This document shows positions 15,775 to 23,849 of a stretch of 30,962 nucleotides of DNA, one piece after another. How positions within the stretch are numbered: position 1 is the first letter of the stretch; every line of letters begins with the position of its first letter. A program made the position numbers and the translations under genes. This DNA comes from JANMDU01 sp031375105. Its GTDB lineage: Bacteria > Pseudomonadota > Gammaproteobacteria > Burkholderiales > Burkholderiaceae_C. Location: positions 1-30,962 of the forward strand of contig JANMHJ010000014.1 of the NCBI GenBank assembly GCA_031375105.1, given 5' to 3'. Below the pieces are notes generated by a model. It saw only the letters and a list, made by a program, of their open reading frames with translations, did no database searches and was not told the origin of the DNA.

Positions 15775-16764
15775 ATGACAATGACCCGCCTTGCTGCCTT
15801 CTCGCCGCACTCACGCCGGAATTGGCTGTTCGCTTTGATGTCCAGCTTGATCCTAGCGACAGCGGTATGCGCACAAGACAAGCCGCCTTTGAAGATCGTC
15901 ACCGGCTTTCCCCCTGGCGGATCGGTCGATATCCTGTCGCGAATCGTCGCAGACGCGATGCGCGATGATTATTCTGCGGTGGTCGTTGAAAACAAACCCG
16001 GTGCGGCTGGACGCATTGCCATGAATCAAGTCAAGTTAGCCAAGCCCGATGGTCCGACAGTGATCATTCTTCCGATGGGGCCGATGGTCTTGTTCCCGCA
16101 TACCTTCAAAAAGCTGGACTACGACGGCTTCAAGGATTTCACGCCGGTTTCTCAGCTGGCTCTGTCCAATTTCGCGGTGGTGGCTGGCCCATCTAGCGGC
16201 GTCAGCAGTATTCGCGAGATGTTGGCCAAGGTCAAAGCTGACCCCAAGCTGGGCAACTATGGCAGCTCTGGTTTAGGCACCTTGCCTCATTTCATAGGGG
16301 TTCTGATGGAGCAGAGCACCGGTGTAGCATTCAACCATGTGCCTTTCCAAGGCGGAGCACCAGCCAACACGGCTTTGCTGGGTGGTCATATTCAATACAA
16401 CATCGATGTTGTGTCTGAGGCGTTGCCCTTGCACCGAGATGGCAAAGTCAAAATATTGGCCGTGTTGGGAGCTCAGCGCGATCCCTTGGTGCCAAATGTG
16501 CCGACACTCAAAGAACAGGGCGTGAATCTGGAGAGCTCGGTATGGTTTGCGATGTACGCGCCAGCGGGGCTCGCGCCCGACGTCTTGGCGCGGCTTGAAA
16601 GATCGGTCACTGCCGCGCTACGTAAGGTTGAGGTGCGTGAGAAGCTGTCAACACTCGGCTATGTCCCCACTGGAACCAGTTCGGGCGAGCTGGCCAGCAT
16701 TCATCGCACAGACTTTGCACGCTGGGAAAAACCCATCAAGGCCACCGGCATTGCGCTGGACTGA
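15775..16764 (+). CDS. Bug-family (TctC) periplasmic substrate-binding protein
   Basis: This 329-residue receptor is of the tripartite-tricarboxylate-transporter type. It has a signal peptide to about residue 33 (LMSSLILATAVCA), then the family start motif IVTGFPPGGSVDILSRIVAD. Further on are VENKPGAAGRIA and NHVPFQGGAPANTALLGG. Bug proteins bind organic acids, amides or aromatic acids in the periplasm. Most in Burkholderiales are orphans that pair with a distant TctAB or a sensor kinase. The SD AGGAG precedes ATG 15775. A second Bug gene starts almost at its stop, and no TctA or TctB lies in the window. Confidence 0.93.
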   Translation: MTMTRLAAFSPHSRRNWLFALMSSLILATAVCAQDKPPLKIVTGFPPGGSVDILSRIVADAMRDDYSAVVVENKPGAAGRIAMNQVKLAKPDGPTVIILPMGPMVLFPHTFKKLDYDGFKDFTPVSQLALSNFAVVAGPSSGVSSIREMLAKVKADPKLGNYGSSGLGTLPHFIGVLMEQSTGVAFNHVPFQGGAPANTALLGGHIQYNIDVVSEALPLHRDGKVKILAVLGAQRDPLVPNVPTLKEQGVNLESSVWFAMYAPAGLAPDVLARLERSVTAALRKVEVREKLSTLGYVPTGTSSGELASIHRTDFARWEKPIKATGIALD

Positions 16765-16791
16765 TGCGTTTTCGCCAAGGGAGATTTCAAT

Positions 16792-16806
16792 ATGCAACCA
16801 TCATGA
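16792..16806 (+). other. Five-codon leader frame with start/stop overlap
   Basis: AAGGGAG (16777-16783) lies at ideal spacing before ATG 16792, which reads M-Q-P-S-stop. The TGA overlaps ATG 16803 of the second Bug gene (ATGA). It may be a coupling peptide, or mark a one-base deletion in the original start. Confidence 0.35.
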
Positions 16807-17816
16807 GCCCATCCATTCCACGCGTCACTCATCTCTCCATCCACCGCCGCATTCTCATTGCTACACTGGCTGCTTTGAGTCTATCAACCTTCCAAGCCGC
16901 CGCGCAGACACCCTCTTGGCCAAGCAAGCCGGTGCGCATCATCAACAACTTCCCGCCCGGCGGCCCCTCAGACATCATTGCTCGCGCTTTGGCTGATTCA
17001 CTTGCCAAAAGCAGCGGCCAAAGTGTGATCGTAGAAAACAAACCGGGCGCGGGCGGCAACATTGGCGCCGCTGAAGTGGCCAAAGCAGCCGGCGATGGCA
17101 GCACGATCTTCATAGGTATCGACACTGCTTTCACCGTGAACCCGCATATTTTCCCCAGCATACCTTTTAAGCTGGGCAGCAAAGCAGGCGATCTCAAGCC
17201 TCTTGTGATCATCTCTTCCAACGGCTTGCTCATGGGCACATCCGCTGCCAAAGGCATCCGTTCCATGGGCGAGCTGATTGCGCTGGGCAAAGGCGGAGGC
17301 TTGAATTTCAGCTCGGGCGGCATGGGCAGCCCGGGGCATCTGGGCGTGGCGATCTTCTCGCAAGCGGCTAACGTGAAGATCACGCATGTGCCCTATCGCG
17401 GCAATTCGCCGGCGGTGATGGCCATGGTCTCGGGCGAGGTCGATGGTGGCATTTTGTCGTCCACCGGTTTGCTGCCGCAGGTGAAAGCGGGCAAAGTGAT
17501 TCCCATTGCCGTGACCAGCCGCCAGCGAAGCAAAGCCATACCCGATGTGCCCACCGTAGCCGAGATTGGCTACCCCGGCTTGGAAAATGAAGTCATCACC
17601 CTCGCCATGGTGCCTGGTGATACGCCTGAGCCCTTGCTAGCAGCGATGCAAAAAGCTGTGATCGATGCGCTCAGCCAAACGGCTATGAAAGAGCGGCTCG
17701 TGAACCTAGACATGAGGTATGAAGGCCTCACAGGCGCGGCCGCGCTCAAGCGCCTGAATGATCTGTCGGCACGCTATTCAAAAATCGCGAAGGCGACGCA
17801 GATGAAGGCAGAATAA
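16803..17816 (+). CDS. Second Bug-family (TctC) periplasmic substrate-binding protein
   Basis: This 337-residue Bug receptor carries IINNFPPGGPSDIIARALAD, VENKPGAGGNIGAAEVAKA and HVPYRGNSPAVMAMVSGEVD. From ATG 16803 the signal peptide is clear (basic SIHRRILIA, hydrophobic TLAALSLSTF, cut near AAA-Q at 34). The frame is also open from ATG 16764, which overlaps the previous stop by one base but lacks an SD. The best SD points to the short frame at 16792. It is only distantly similar to the first Bug protein, so the pair is not a recent duplication. They are probably one transcript. Confidence 0.92.
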   Translation: MSPSIPRVTHLSIHRRILIATLAALSLSTFQAAAQTPSWPSKPVRIINNFPPGGPSDIIARALADSLAKSSGQSVIVENKPGAGGNIGAAEVAKAAGDGSTIFIGIDTAFTVNPHIFPSIPFKLGSKAGDLKPLVIISSNGLLMGTSAAKGIRSMGELIALGKGGGLNFSSGGMGSPGHLGVAIFSQAANVKITHVPYRGNSPAVMAMVSGEVDGGILSSTGLLPQVKAGKVIPIAVTSRQRSKAIPDVPTVAEIGYPGLENEVITLAMVPGDTPEPLLAAMQKAVIDALSQTAMKERLVNLDMRYEGLTGAAALKRLNDLSARYSKIAKATQMKAE

Positions 17817-17850
17817 AAGCCTTGCAACGCCCATTCAGATTACTCATCTT

Positions 17851-17886
17851 TCAATAGCACTTCGCGCAGTTTATATAACGGCTACC
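17851..17886 (-). repeat. Dispersed repeat copy 4, upstream of the sulfatase
   Basis: On the minus strand: CGGTAGCCGTTATATAAAC, a GCGCGA box, then TGCTATTG with no matching second arm. It shares TATAACGGCTA (plus strand) with copies 3 and 5. It ends 12 bp before the sulfatase ATG and covers most of the space from the Bug gene. Confidence 0.65.
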
Positions 17887-17898
17887 GGCTGATTTCTT

Positions 17899-19218
17899 AT
17901 GAAAAATCGTCCCAACATCATCTTTATCGTGGCCGACGATTTAGGCTATGCCGATCTCGGCTGCTACGGCGGGCGCGGCTTTGATGGCACAGGCAAAGAA
18001 TCCGTGTCGCCGAATTTAGACAAGCTCGCTGCCAGCGGCATGAAATTCACGCAGGGCTACAGCAACTCGCCCGTTTGCTCGCCCACGCGCTTTGCGCTGA
18101 TGACTGCGCGCTGGCAATACCGTCTGCGCGGAGCGATGGACGAACCCATCAAAAGCTCCAGCAAAGGCAGCACCACGCTGGGCCTGCCGCCCGGCCAGGC
18201 CACCCTGCCCTCGATGCTGAAGGGCGCAGGCTACCGCACTGCCCTCATTGGCAAATGGCACTTGGGCTACCCACCGCATTTCGGCCCATTGAAATCCGGC
18301 TACGACGAGTTTTTCGGGCCAATGAGTGGCGGCGTGGACTATTTCACCCACTGCAGCTCAACCGGCGAGCATGATTTGTATTTCGGCGAAGTGGAGAAAA
18401 AAGAAGATGGTTATCTGACCGATTTACTCTCCCGCCGCGCGGTGGACTACGCTAACAGAATGGCAAAGGATGATGCACCGTTTTTCTTGAGTCTGCACTA
18501 CACCGCGCCGCATTGGCCTTGGGAGACCCGCGATGATGCCGGTGTTGCGCCTGAGGTTGCCAAGAACCTTTTTCACTTACATGGCGGTAGTATCCACAGC
18601 TACCGGCGAATGATTCACCACATGGACGAAGGCATTGGTCAGCTTGTCGATGCCTTGCGTGCAAACGGGCAGCTCGACAACACCTTGATCGTCTTCACCA
18701 GCGACAACGGCGGCGAGCGCTTCTCAGACAACTGGCCGCTGGTGGGCGGCAAGATGGATTTGACCGAAGGCGGCATTCGCGTGCCCTACATCGCGCATTG
18801 GCCTGCTGTGATTCAGCCCGTAGGAGTGAGCGAGCAGCATTGCCTCACGATGGACTGGAGCGCCACGATGCTGCAGATCGGCGGTGCACAAGCCACGCAG
18901 CCGCTCGATGGCGTCTCCCTGCTGCCCGTGCTGCAAGGCGGCGCAGCTTTCGAGCGCCCGCTTTACTGGCGCATGAACCACCGCAGCCAACGCGCTTATC
19001 GCAGCGGAGATTGGAAGTATCTCAAAGTGGATGAACACGAATACCTGTTCAACATCTCAGCCGACGAACGCGAACGCGCCAACCACGCAACACGCGAGCC
19101 CGAGCGCCTATTGCAGATGCGCCAGCAATGGGAGAACTGGGCAGCCAGCATGCCCGGCATTCCGGCGGATGCGACGGTGAGCCTAGGCTACGGCGTAAAA
19201 GACATGCCGCAGCGCTGA
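17899..19218 (+). CDS. Sulfatase (formylglycine-dependent, alkaline phosphatase superfamily)
   Basis: This 439-residue sulfatase hydrolyses sulfate esters. The active-site signature CSPTR puts the formylglycine precursor at C60. Metal ligands D13 and D14 are in VADDLGYADLG, and D269 and N270 in FTSDNGGE. K119 and H121 (IGKWHLG), H205 and K285 complete the site. No signal peptide is present, so the enzyme should be cytoplasmic, unlike many arylsulfatases. A cysteine-type sulfatase needs a formylglycine-generating enzyme, not seen here. No SD is visible, and the dispersed repeat fills the upstream space. With the two receptors upstream it suggests import and desulfation of an organic sulfate, an inference from position only. 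Confidence 0.9.
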   Translation: MKNRPNIIFIVADDLGYADLGCYGGRGFDGTGKESVSPNLDKLAASGMKFTQGYSNSPVCSPTRFALMTARWQYRLRGAMDEPIKSSSKGSTTLGLPPGQATLPSMLKGAGYRTALIGKWHLGYPPHFGPLKSGYDEFFGPMSGGVDYFTHCSSTGEHDLYFGEVEKKEDGYLTDLLSRRAVDYANRMAKDDAPFFLSLHYTAPHWPWETRDDAGVAPEVAKNLFHLHGGSIHSYRRMIHHMDEGIGQLVDALRANGQLDNTLIVFTSDNGGERFSDNWPLVGGKMDLTEGGIRVPYIAHWPAVIQPVGVSEQHCLTMDWSATMLQIGGAQATQPLDGVSLLPVLQGGAAFERPLYWRMNHRSQRAYRSGDWKYLKVDEHEYLFNISADERERANHATREPERLLQMRQQWENWAASMPGIPADATVSLGYGVKDMPQR

Positions 19219-19235
19219 TTTTTTTCAGCGCGAGC

Positions 19236-20654
19236 TCAGCGTTTCCACAGCTGCGTTTTTGGTTTGAATTGACTCCAAGCAAACCAAAACGATTGTTGGC
19301 TGACGATCTCTTTGCCGTCTGCAAAGGCACGTAAGCCGCCCGCCTCGCTTCGCACCTCCACACCGCCCAGCCGCACCGCTTCGCCAGCAGCAAGTGCCAA
19401 TTGCGCCGCCGCACGTGGGAAGGCCAAGGCTTGGCCCTGTGGGCTCGTCACAGCGAACACCACTTCATGCACTGGCAAACGCGGATCCACATCACCCACT
19501 GGGAAAATCGGCCCCTGATCATCGCGCCCGCGCAAGGGATTAGATGGATAGTTTCGCCCGATGCCACCGTCTTTCGCCAGGAGAGTGGTTGTCGGATGTG
19601 CCTTTTGCCAAGCGCCCCAGGTGGTGATGACGACTGTGGTCTGCGCCAGCGTGATGCCCGCTTTGCGCATCGGGCCTGAGCGCGCTTGGCCAGTGAAAGT
19701 GTCTATCACCGAGCCGCTGCGCACGTCGTACATCAACTTATTTGAGCGCGAGAGCAGGCCAGACGTACGCAGCAGCGGCGTAAAGCCTGGCGCTTGATCT
19801 GTGAAATAAGCCTGCACCGAGAGGCACAGCGTGCAATACGGCATGCCAATTTGTCTGCCGCCCAGTGTGTCATTCACCATCTCATGAATTTCCATCATGT
19901 TCTTTGGGTAAGCGCGTGCTTCTCCGTTGATCACCACGCCGAATACGATGGCCTCTTTGGGATACCAATCGCCTTCGCTGGCCGGTGTGACCTTGGGCTG
20001 ATCCAGTGCCGGTATGCAGCCGCGCGGGCAGATCTGGCCGCGCGTTGCATCGGGTCTGTCGTCGATATACACCCCACCCCAGCCCACATGCCGCCAATCG
20101 ATGATGGATTGTGTATCGGCAAAGAAAGAAGCCCAGCGCGGCTCAATCAACATAAACACATTGCGCTTCATCTCGCGATAGCCGGGCGGCTCAGGCAGAT
20201 CCCAAGCCAGTAAACGGTCGCCCATGGCGGTGTACGGATTCGCAGGAAGCGCAGTGCCTGTGAGCTTTTCAAATGCGACCACCAATGCCTGCTCGTGCTC
20301 GCTACCCACCACACGCAGCAAATCAAACAGATACCATGCCAAACGCGCATCACCAGAGTCACCGATGACCTTGACCGCCGCCGTAGGAAATTGAAAGGCA
20401 TTCAATTGAGCCGCTGCTTGCACCAGAGCTTTTTTCAACGCCGCAGATTGCGGCTTGCTTGTGACAGCAGGCGCAGGAGGGAGGGCTTGCCGGTTTTTAT
20501 CCAGCAGCGCAGTGGGTGCGGGCGCTTGCGCCCATGCCTGGCCATGCATGAGCAAGGTAAATGTCAACAGTATGAAACCAACCATCAAAGCCAAATATTT
20601 CTGGCCTGGCAGCTCAAAGATTTTGGTCAACGACTGGGTGTGCGTCTTGAGCAT
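19236..20654 (-). CDS. DUF3179 domain protein, exported
   Basis: This 472-residue protein has an N-terminal signal segment (hydrophobic 20-36, likely cut near AWA-Q at 43). The C-terminal DUF3179 domain (about 205-460) includes VINGEARAYPKNMMEIHEM, GMPYCTLCLSV with a CxxC pair (C274, C277), and SGSVIDTFTGQA. A second pair, C209 and C213, lies at its start. DUF3179 proteins are envelope proteins of unknown function; the CxxC suggests a metal or redox role. SD AGGAG precedes ATG 20654. It converges on the sulfatase with a 17-bp gap. Residues 65-200 look alpha-helical and HEAT-like. Confidence 0.87.
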   Translation of the reverse strand: MLKTHTQSLTKIFELPGQKYLALMVGFILLTFTLLMHGQAWAQAPAPTALLDKNRQALPPAPAVTSKPQSAALKKALVQAAAQLNAFQFPTAAVKVIGDSGDARLAWYLFDLLRVVGSEHEQALVVAFEKLTGTALPANPYTAMGDRLLAWDLPEPPGYREMKRNVFMLIEPRWASFFADTQSIIDWRHVGWGGVYIDDRPDATRGQICPRGCIPALDQPKVTPASEGDWYPKEAIVFGVVINGEARAYPKNMMEIHEMVNDTLGGRQIGMPYCTLCLSVQAYFTDQAPGFTPLLRTSGLLSRSNKLMYDVRSGSVIDTFTGQARSGPMRKAGITLAQTTVVITTWGAWQKAHPTTTLLAKDGGIGRNYPSNPLRGRDDQGPIFPVGDVDPRLPVHEVVFAVTSPQGQALAFPRAAAQLALAAGEAVRLGGVEVRSEAGGLRAFADGKEIVSQQSFWFAWSQFKPKTQLWKR

Positions 20655-20784
20655 GGCTTTCTCCTAGCGCGGCGCTAAGGTTGCCCGCACCTTATTCAGT
20701 CGCTCAGTAGGCGGTGTTCTTACATTATGGGATTCATTCGCTAACCGCGTCCGCCGCGAGCCCAAACACCCAGCGCTGAATGCA

Positions 20785-21315
20785 TCAACGCGCATCCGTC
20801 ATCAGCGAGCTTTCAGCACGCATCCAGTGCGCCACGCAATCAGGTAATGGCTTGGCCTCAAACGTGCTGCCCGCCTTGGAATACGATTGCACATTGGGCA
20901 CCAGCCCTTGCTTGCCCACGACTGCGCCTTTCATATAGCCCGCTGCACATAGCGCACCATCGCGCTTGCGAAATTCATAGCGCATGTAATTCCAATTTTC
21001 ATCAGCTGCATCCAGCGTAAAGCTCAACTGGTAGCTTTGAAAGGGCTGCAGGCCTTTACGGTAGGTGATGAATGAGCCGCCCGACATCGGCTTCCAACCC
21101 GCTTTCAGCATGGTCTGCGCAAACCCGGTCCGAACAAAGTACTCAATCAGCATCAGATCAACGAGCGTCAGATAGCGGCCATTGTTCATGTGGCCGTTAA
21201 TGTCGATGTCGTTGGGCAACACACGCAGTGTGCGTGTGATCGTGTCGCCCGGCTCGATACGTGGCATGCGCCATGCTCGCAGCAAAGCCCAGATCAGTCT
21301 CAGATACAAATTCAT
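20785..21315 (-). CDS. Hot-dog acyl-CoA thioesterase family protein
   Basis: This 176-residue 4HBT-type thioesterase has the catalytic-region motif NDIDINGHMNNGRYLTLVDL (D36/D38, G41, H42, N44, N45). SFITYRKGLQPFQSYQ is the core strand region. It resembles the THEM6/FadM-like thioesterases, which cleave acyl-CoA thioesters; chain specificity is unknown. An N-terminal amphipathic helix (LYLRLIWALLRAW) may touch the membrane. It is divergent from a MarR regulator, and its perfect -10 (TATAAT at 21345-21350) lies exactly between two operator-like palindromes, so repression by MarR is likely. The leader would be about 23 bases. Confidence 0.88.
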   Translation of the reverse strand: MNLYLRLIWALLRAWRMPRIEPGDTITRTLRVLPNDIDINGHMNNGRYLTLVDLMLIEYFVRTGFAQTMLKAGWKPMSGGSFITYRKGLQPFQSYQLSFTLDAADENWNYMRYEFRKRDGALCAAGYMKGAVVGKQGLVPNVQSYSKAGSTFEAKPLPDCVAHWMRAESSLMTDAR

Positions 21316-21330
21316 AATGTATTCATATTG

Positions 21331-21364
21331 GTTCGATAACGAACATTATAGTTCTTTTGCGAAC
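21331..21364 (-). promoter_or_regulatory. Two palindromic operators bracketing a TATAAT
   Basis: Site 1 is GTTCG-ATAA-CGAAC (21331-21344). Site 2 is GTTCT-TTTG-CGAAC (21351-21364), with one mismatch between arms. Their starts are 20 bp apart, two helical turns. The six bases between them, ATTATA, are TATAAT on the minus strand, the -10 of the thioesterase gene. The -35 is not clear. This is the expected layout of a MarR repressor target. Confidence 0.78.
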
Positions 21365-21371
21365 AATATGC

Positions 21372-21884
21372 ATGTCGCGCGGTAAACTCTCCTCATCTTG
21401 TATGTCCAGCTCAAAATCTCCGCTTAAATCAATCCAGAGCAAAAGCGCGACGAACGCCGATGCCGTACGCTCCTGGCTTTCGGTGGTGCGGGCTTACAAC
21501 CTGTGCGATGCGTTGTTAGCGCGCGAATTGGCCACGATAGGTTTGCGTAACGCTGAGTATGAAATTTTGGCGAATCTGCTGCGTGAGCCTGGCTTGAGCC
21601 AACAAGCCCTGGCTGAGCGCTGTTTCACGGCCAAGAGTCATGTATCCGCGTTGCTCACCAGCATGCAAGAGCGGGGCTGGCTGCGCCGGGAAAATCATCC
21701 GCAGGATGCACGCACCAAAAGCCTGTTTCTCGAACCGCTTGGCCAAGCGATCACGGAGCACGGGAAGCAAGTGCAAGCCGAGATCGTCAACACCATGGCG
21801 CAAGCCATCACGCCGCAGCAATTGGCTCAGGTGCACGAGGCCATGTTGCCCGTGAGCGCTGCGCTGGAAGCACAATTGCGATAA
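21372..21884 (+). CDS. MarR-family transcriptional regulator
   Basis: The 170-residue protein has a MarR winged helix, with the helix-turn-helix at about 70-100 (SQQALAERCFTAKSHVSALL). The wing follows (WLRRENHPQDARTKSLFLE, with the DxR motif). Starts at 21357 (TTG), 21372 (ATG) and 21402 (ATG) are all open; none has a strong SD. I chose 21372 because it lies outside the second operator. It is divergent from the thioesterase gene and probably represses both, through the palindromes at 21331-21364. It is seven bases upstream of the DegS-like protease gene, so the protease may share its control. Confidence 0.88.
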   Translation: MSRGKLSSSCMSSSKSPLKSIQSKSATNADAVRSWLSVVRAYNLCDALLARELATIGLRNAEYEILANLLREPGLSQQALAERCFTAKSHVSALLTSMQERGWLRRENHPQDARTKSLFLEPLGQAITEHGKQVQAEIVNTMAQAITPQQLAQVHEAMLPVSAALEAQLR

Positions 21885-21891
21885 TCAGGCC

Positions 21892-23070
21892 ATGCGTAAA
21901 TTTTGGCTTCTTTTTTCTCAAGCAGTGACCGTCCTGTTGGCGGCCTATTTCGTTGTGGCGACGCTCAAGCCTGATTGGCTTGGCCGGGCGCCGCGCATGG
22001 GCTGGGGATCGGGTGTGCCAGCGAGTGGTGTTGTGCCGGTGCTCGAAGCGCCCGCTACGAATTCAGTAGCAACCCCCGCAGGCAGTTACAGGGCTGCTGC
22101 TCAAAAAGCATCTGCAGCCGTGGTCAGCATCGCTACTGCTACTGCCGCCAAAGCCAATCCGCGAGCCAATGATCCGTGGTTTCGCTTCTTCTTTGGCGAT
22201 CAACAACAACAGCAGCAATCGGGTTTGGGCTCGGGCGTGATCGTCAGCCCGAATGGCTACATCCTGACCAACAACCATGTGGTGGAAGGCGCTGACGACA
22301 TCGAAGTCACGCTCAACGATGGGCGCAAAGCCAAGGCCAAGGTGATTGGGACTGATCCCGATACAGATCTCGCCGTGCTCAAAGTCGATCTGGATAAACT
22401 TCCTGTGATCGTGCTCGGCAGCTCCGACACGCTGCAAGTCGGCGACCAAGTGTTGGCCGTGGGCAATCCGTTTGGCTTAGGGCAAACCGTGTCTTCGGGC
22501 ATCGTGAGCGCTTTAGGACGCAATCAGTTAGGCATCAACACTTTCGAGAATTTCATACAAACCGATGCCGCGATCAACCCCGGCAACTCCGGCGGCGCAT
22601 TGGTCGATGTGAACGGCAATCTGCTCGGCATCAACACCGCGATTTACAGCCGCTCCGGCGGCAGCATGGGCATCGGCTTTGCCATTCCCGTCTCCACCGC
22701 CCGCATGGTGATGGACGGCTTGGTGAAGGACGGCCAAGTGGTGCGAGGCTGGATCGGCGTCGAGCCGCAAGAGCTCACCACCGAACTCGCCGAGACTTTC
22801 AACCTGAAAGCAGGTAACGGTAGCCTGCAAGGCGTGATCATCACCGGCGTATTGCAAAACGGCCCAGCAGCCAAAGCAGGCATTCAGCCCGGCGACGTGA
22901 TCACGCAAGTGGTGGGCAAGCCGGTGGCCAACGTGGCTGAACTCTTGGCCAATGTCGCCGCCCTCAAACCGGGCAGCAGCGTCAAATTCAGCGTTCGCCG
23001 GGCAGACAAAGCTATGGAGTTGGATGTCACACCCGCGCCGAGGCCAAAGCGCCCTGTTCAACAGCGCTGA
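21892..23070 (+). CDS. DegS/DegQ-like trypsin-type serine protease with PDZ domain
   Basis: This 392-residue S1C protease has a signal anchor at about 5-24, a linker, the protease domain, and one PDZ domain (about 280-380, GVIITGVLQNGPAAKAGIQPGD). The catalytic triad is H129 (LTNNHVVEG), D159 (DTDLAVLK) and S233 (NPGNSGGAL). One PDZ and an uncleaved anchor are more like DegS than DegP, suggesting periplasmic quality control or stress sensing. A poly-Gln run (104-109) precedes the catalytic core. A GCTAC-GTAGC hairpin (22041-22057) lies in the variable linker. In many Burkholderiales this gene ends the his-tat cluster; here it faces hisA directly. Confidence 0.92.
   Translation: MRKFWLLFSQAVTVLLAAYFVVATLKPDWLGRAPRMGWGSGVPASGVVPVLEAPATNSVATPAGSYRAAAQKASAAVVSIATATAAKANPRANDPWFRFFFGDQQQQQQSGLGSGVIVSPNGYILTNNHVVEGADDIEVTLNDGRKAKAKVIGTDPDTDLAVLKVDLDKLPVIVLGSSDTLQVGDQVLAVGNPFGLGQTVSSGIVSALGRNQLGINTFENFIQTDAAINPGNSGGALVDVNGNLLGINTAIYSRSGGSMGIGFAIPVSTARMVMDGLVKDGQVVRGWIGVEPQELTTELAETFNLKAGNGSLQGVIITGVLQNGPAAKAGIQPGDVITQVVGKPVANVAELLANVAALKPGSSVKFSVRRADKAMELDVTPAPRPKRPVQQR
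22041..22057. repeat. Small hairpin in the protease linker
   Basis: GCTAC and GTAGC surround GAATTCA, resembling the TGCTAT-AAATTC-ATAGC core of the dispersed repeats. It falls in the non-conserved linker between the membrane anchor and the protease domain. It may be a repeat remnant or chance. Confidence 0.3.
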
Positions 23071-23090
23071 TCTCCCCCGAGTCGATCAAC

Positions 23091-23849
23091 TCAGCCCAGC
23101 CATTCGTCCGCATATTTCTGAGCCGCTGCGAAATCCAAATCCCCAGAATAAATCGCCCGGCCGCAAATCACGCCTTCGATGCCCTCAAACTCCACAGCGC
23201 AGAGTTTTTCGATGTCTTGCATGTTGCTCAAACCGCCAGAGGCAATCACAGGGATGGTGCTGGCATTGGCGAGCTTGACCGTGGCTTCGATGTTGATGCC
23301 GCTGAGCATGCCGTCGCGACCGATATCCGTGTAAATGATGGATTCCACACCATAGTCTTCGTATTTTTTGGCAAGGTCTGCCACGTCATGGCCCGTGAGC
23401 TTGCTCCAGCCATCGGTCGCCACTTTGCCGTCTTTCGCGTCCAGCCCAACGATGATGTTGCCGCCGAATGCAGTGCAAGCGTCTTGCAAGAAGCCGGGGC
23501 TTTTGATGGCTGCGGTGCCGATGATGACGTAGCTCAAGCCCGCATCCATGTAGCGCTCAATCGTATCCAGATCACGAATACCGCCCCCCAGCTGCACGGG
23601 GATATCTTCGCCGCCCGCATCCACATGCGCTTTCACTGCTTGCAAAATACCTTTGACAGCAGCGAGATTTTGCGGTTTGCCAGCGAAAGCGCCATTCAAA
23701 TCCACCAAATGAAGGCGGCGAGCGCCAGCAGCAATCCAGCGCTGCGCCATCTCGACAGGGTCACCAAATACAGTGGATTGATCCATATCGCCTTGTTTGA
23801 GGCGCACGGCTTGGCCGTCTTTGAGGTCAATGGCGGGGATGAGAATCAT
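23091..23849 (-). CDS. hisA: ProFAR isomerase (phosphoribosylformimino-AICAR-P isomerase)
   Basis: This 252-residue TIM-barrel enzyme of histidine synthesis isomerises ProFAR to PRFAR. The start MILIPAIDLKDGQAVRL contains catalytic D8, and the second aspartate is D137 (VGLDAKDG). The phosphate-binding motifs QLGGGIR (86-92) and YTDIGRDGM (173-181) are intact. Its ATG overlaps the hisH stop by four bases. hisF, which normally follows hisA in Burkholderiales, is not here; a convergent protease gene ends 20 bp away. Confidence 0.97.
   Translation of the reverse strand: MILIPAIDLKDGQAVRLKQGDMDQSTVFGDPVEMAQRWIAAGARRLHLVDLNGAFAGKPQNLAAVKGILQAVKAHVDAGGEDIPVQLGGGIRDLDTIERYMDAGLSYVIIGTAAIKSPGFLQDACTAFGGNIIVGLDAKDGKVATDGWSKLTGHDVADLAKKYEDYGVESIIYTDIGRDGMLSGINIEATVKLANASTIPVIASGGLSNMQDIEKLCAVEFEGIEGVICGRAIYSGDLDFAAAQKYADEWLG

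Noticed and set aside
15775..17816. The two Bug genes as a recent tandem duplication
   Set aside because: They share only family motifs; signal peptides and most of the sequence differ.
21345..21353. Plus-strand -10 (TATAGT) for the MarR gene
   Set aside because: No -35 at acceptable spacing; the minus-strand TATAAT is the better reading, though MarR transcription must start nearby.
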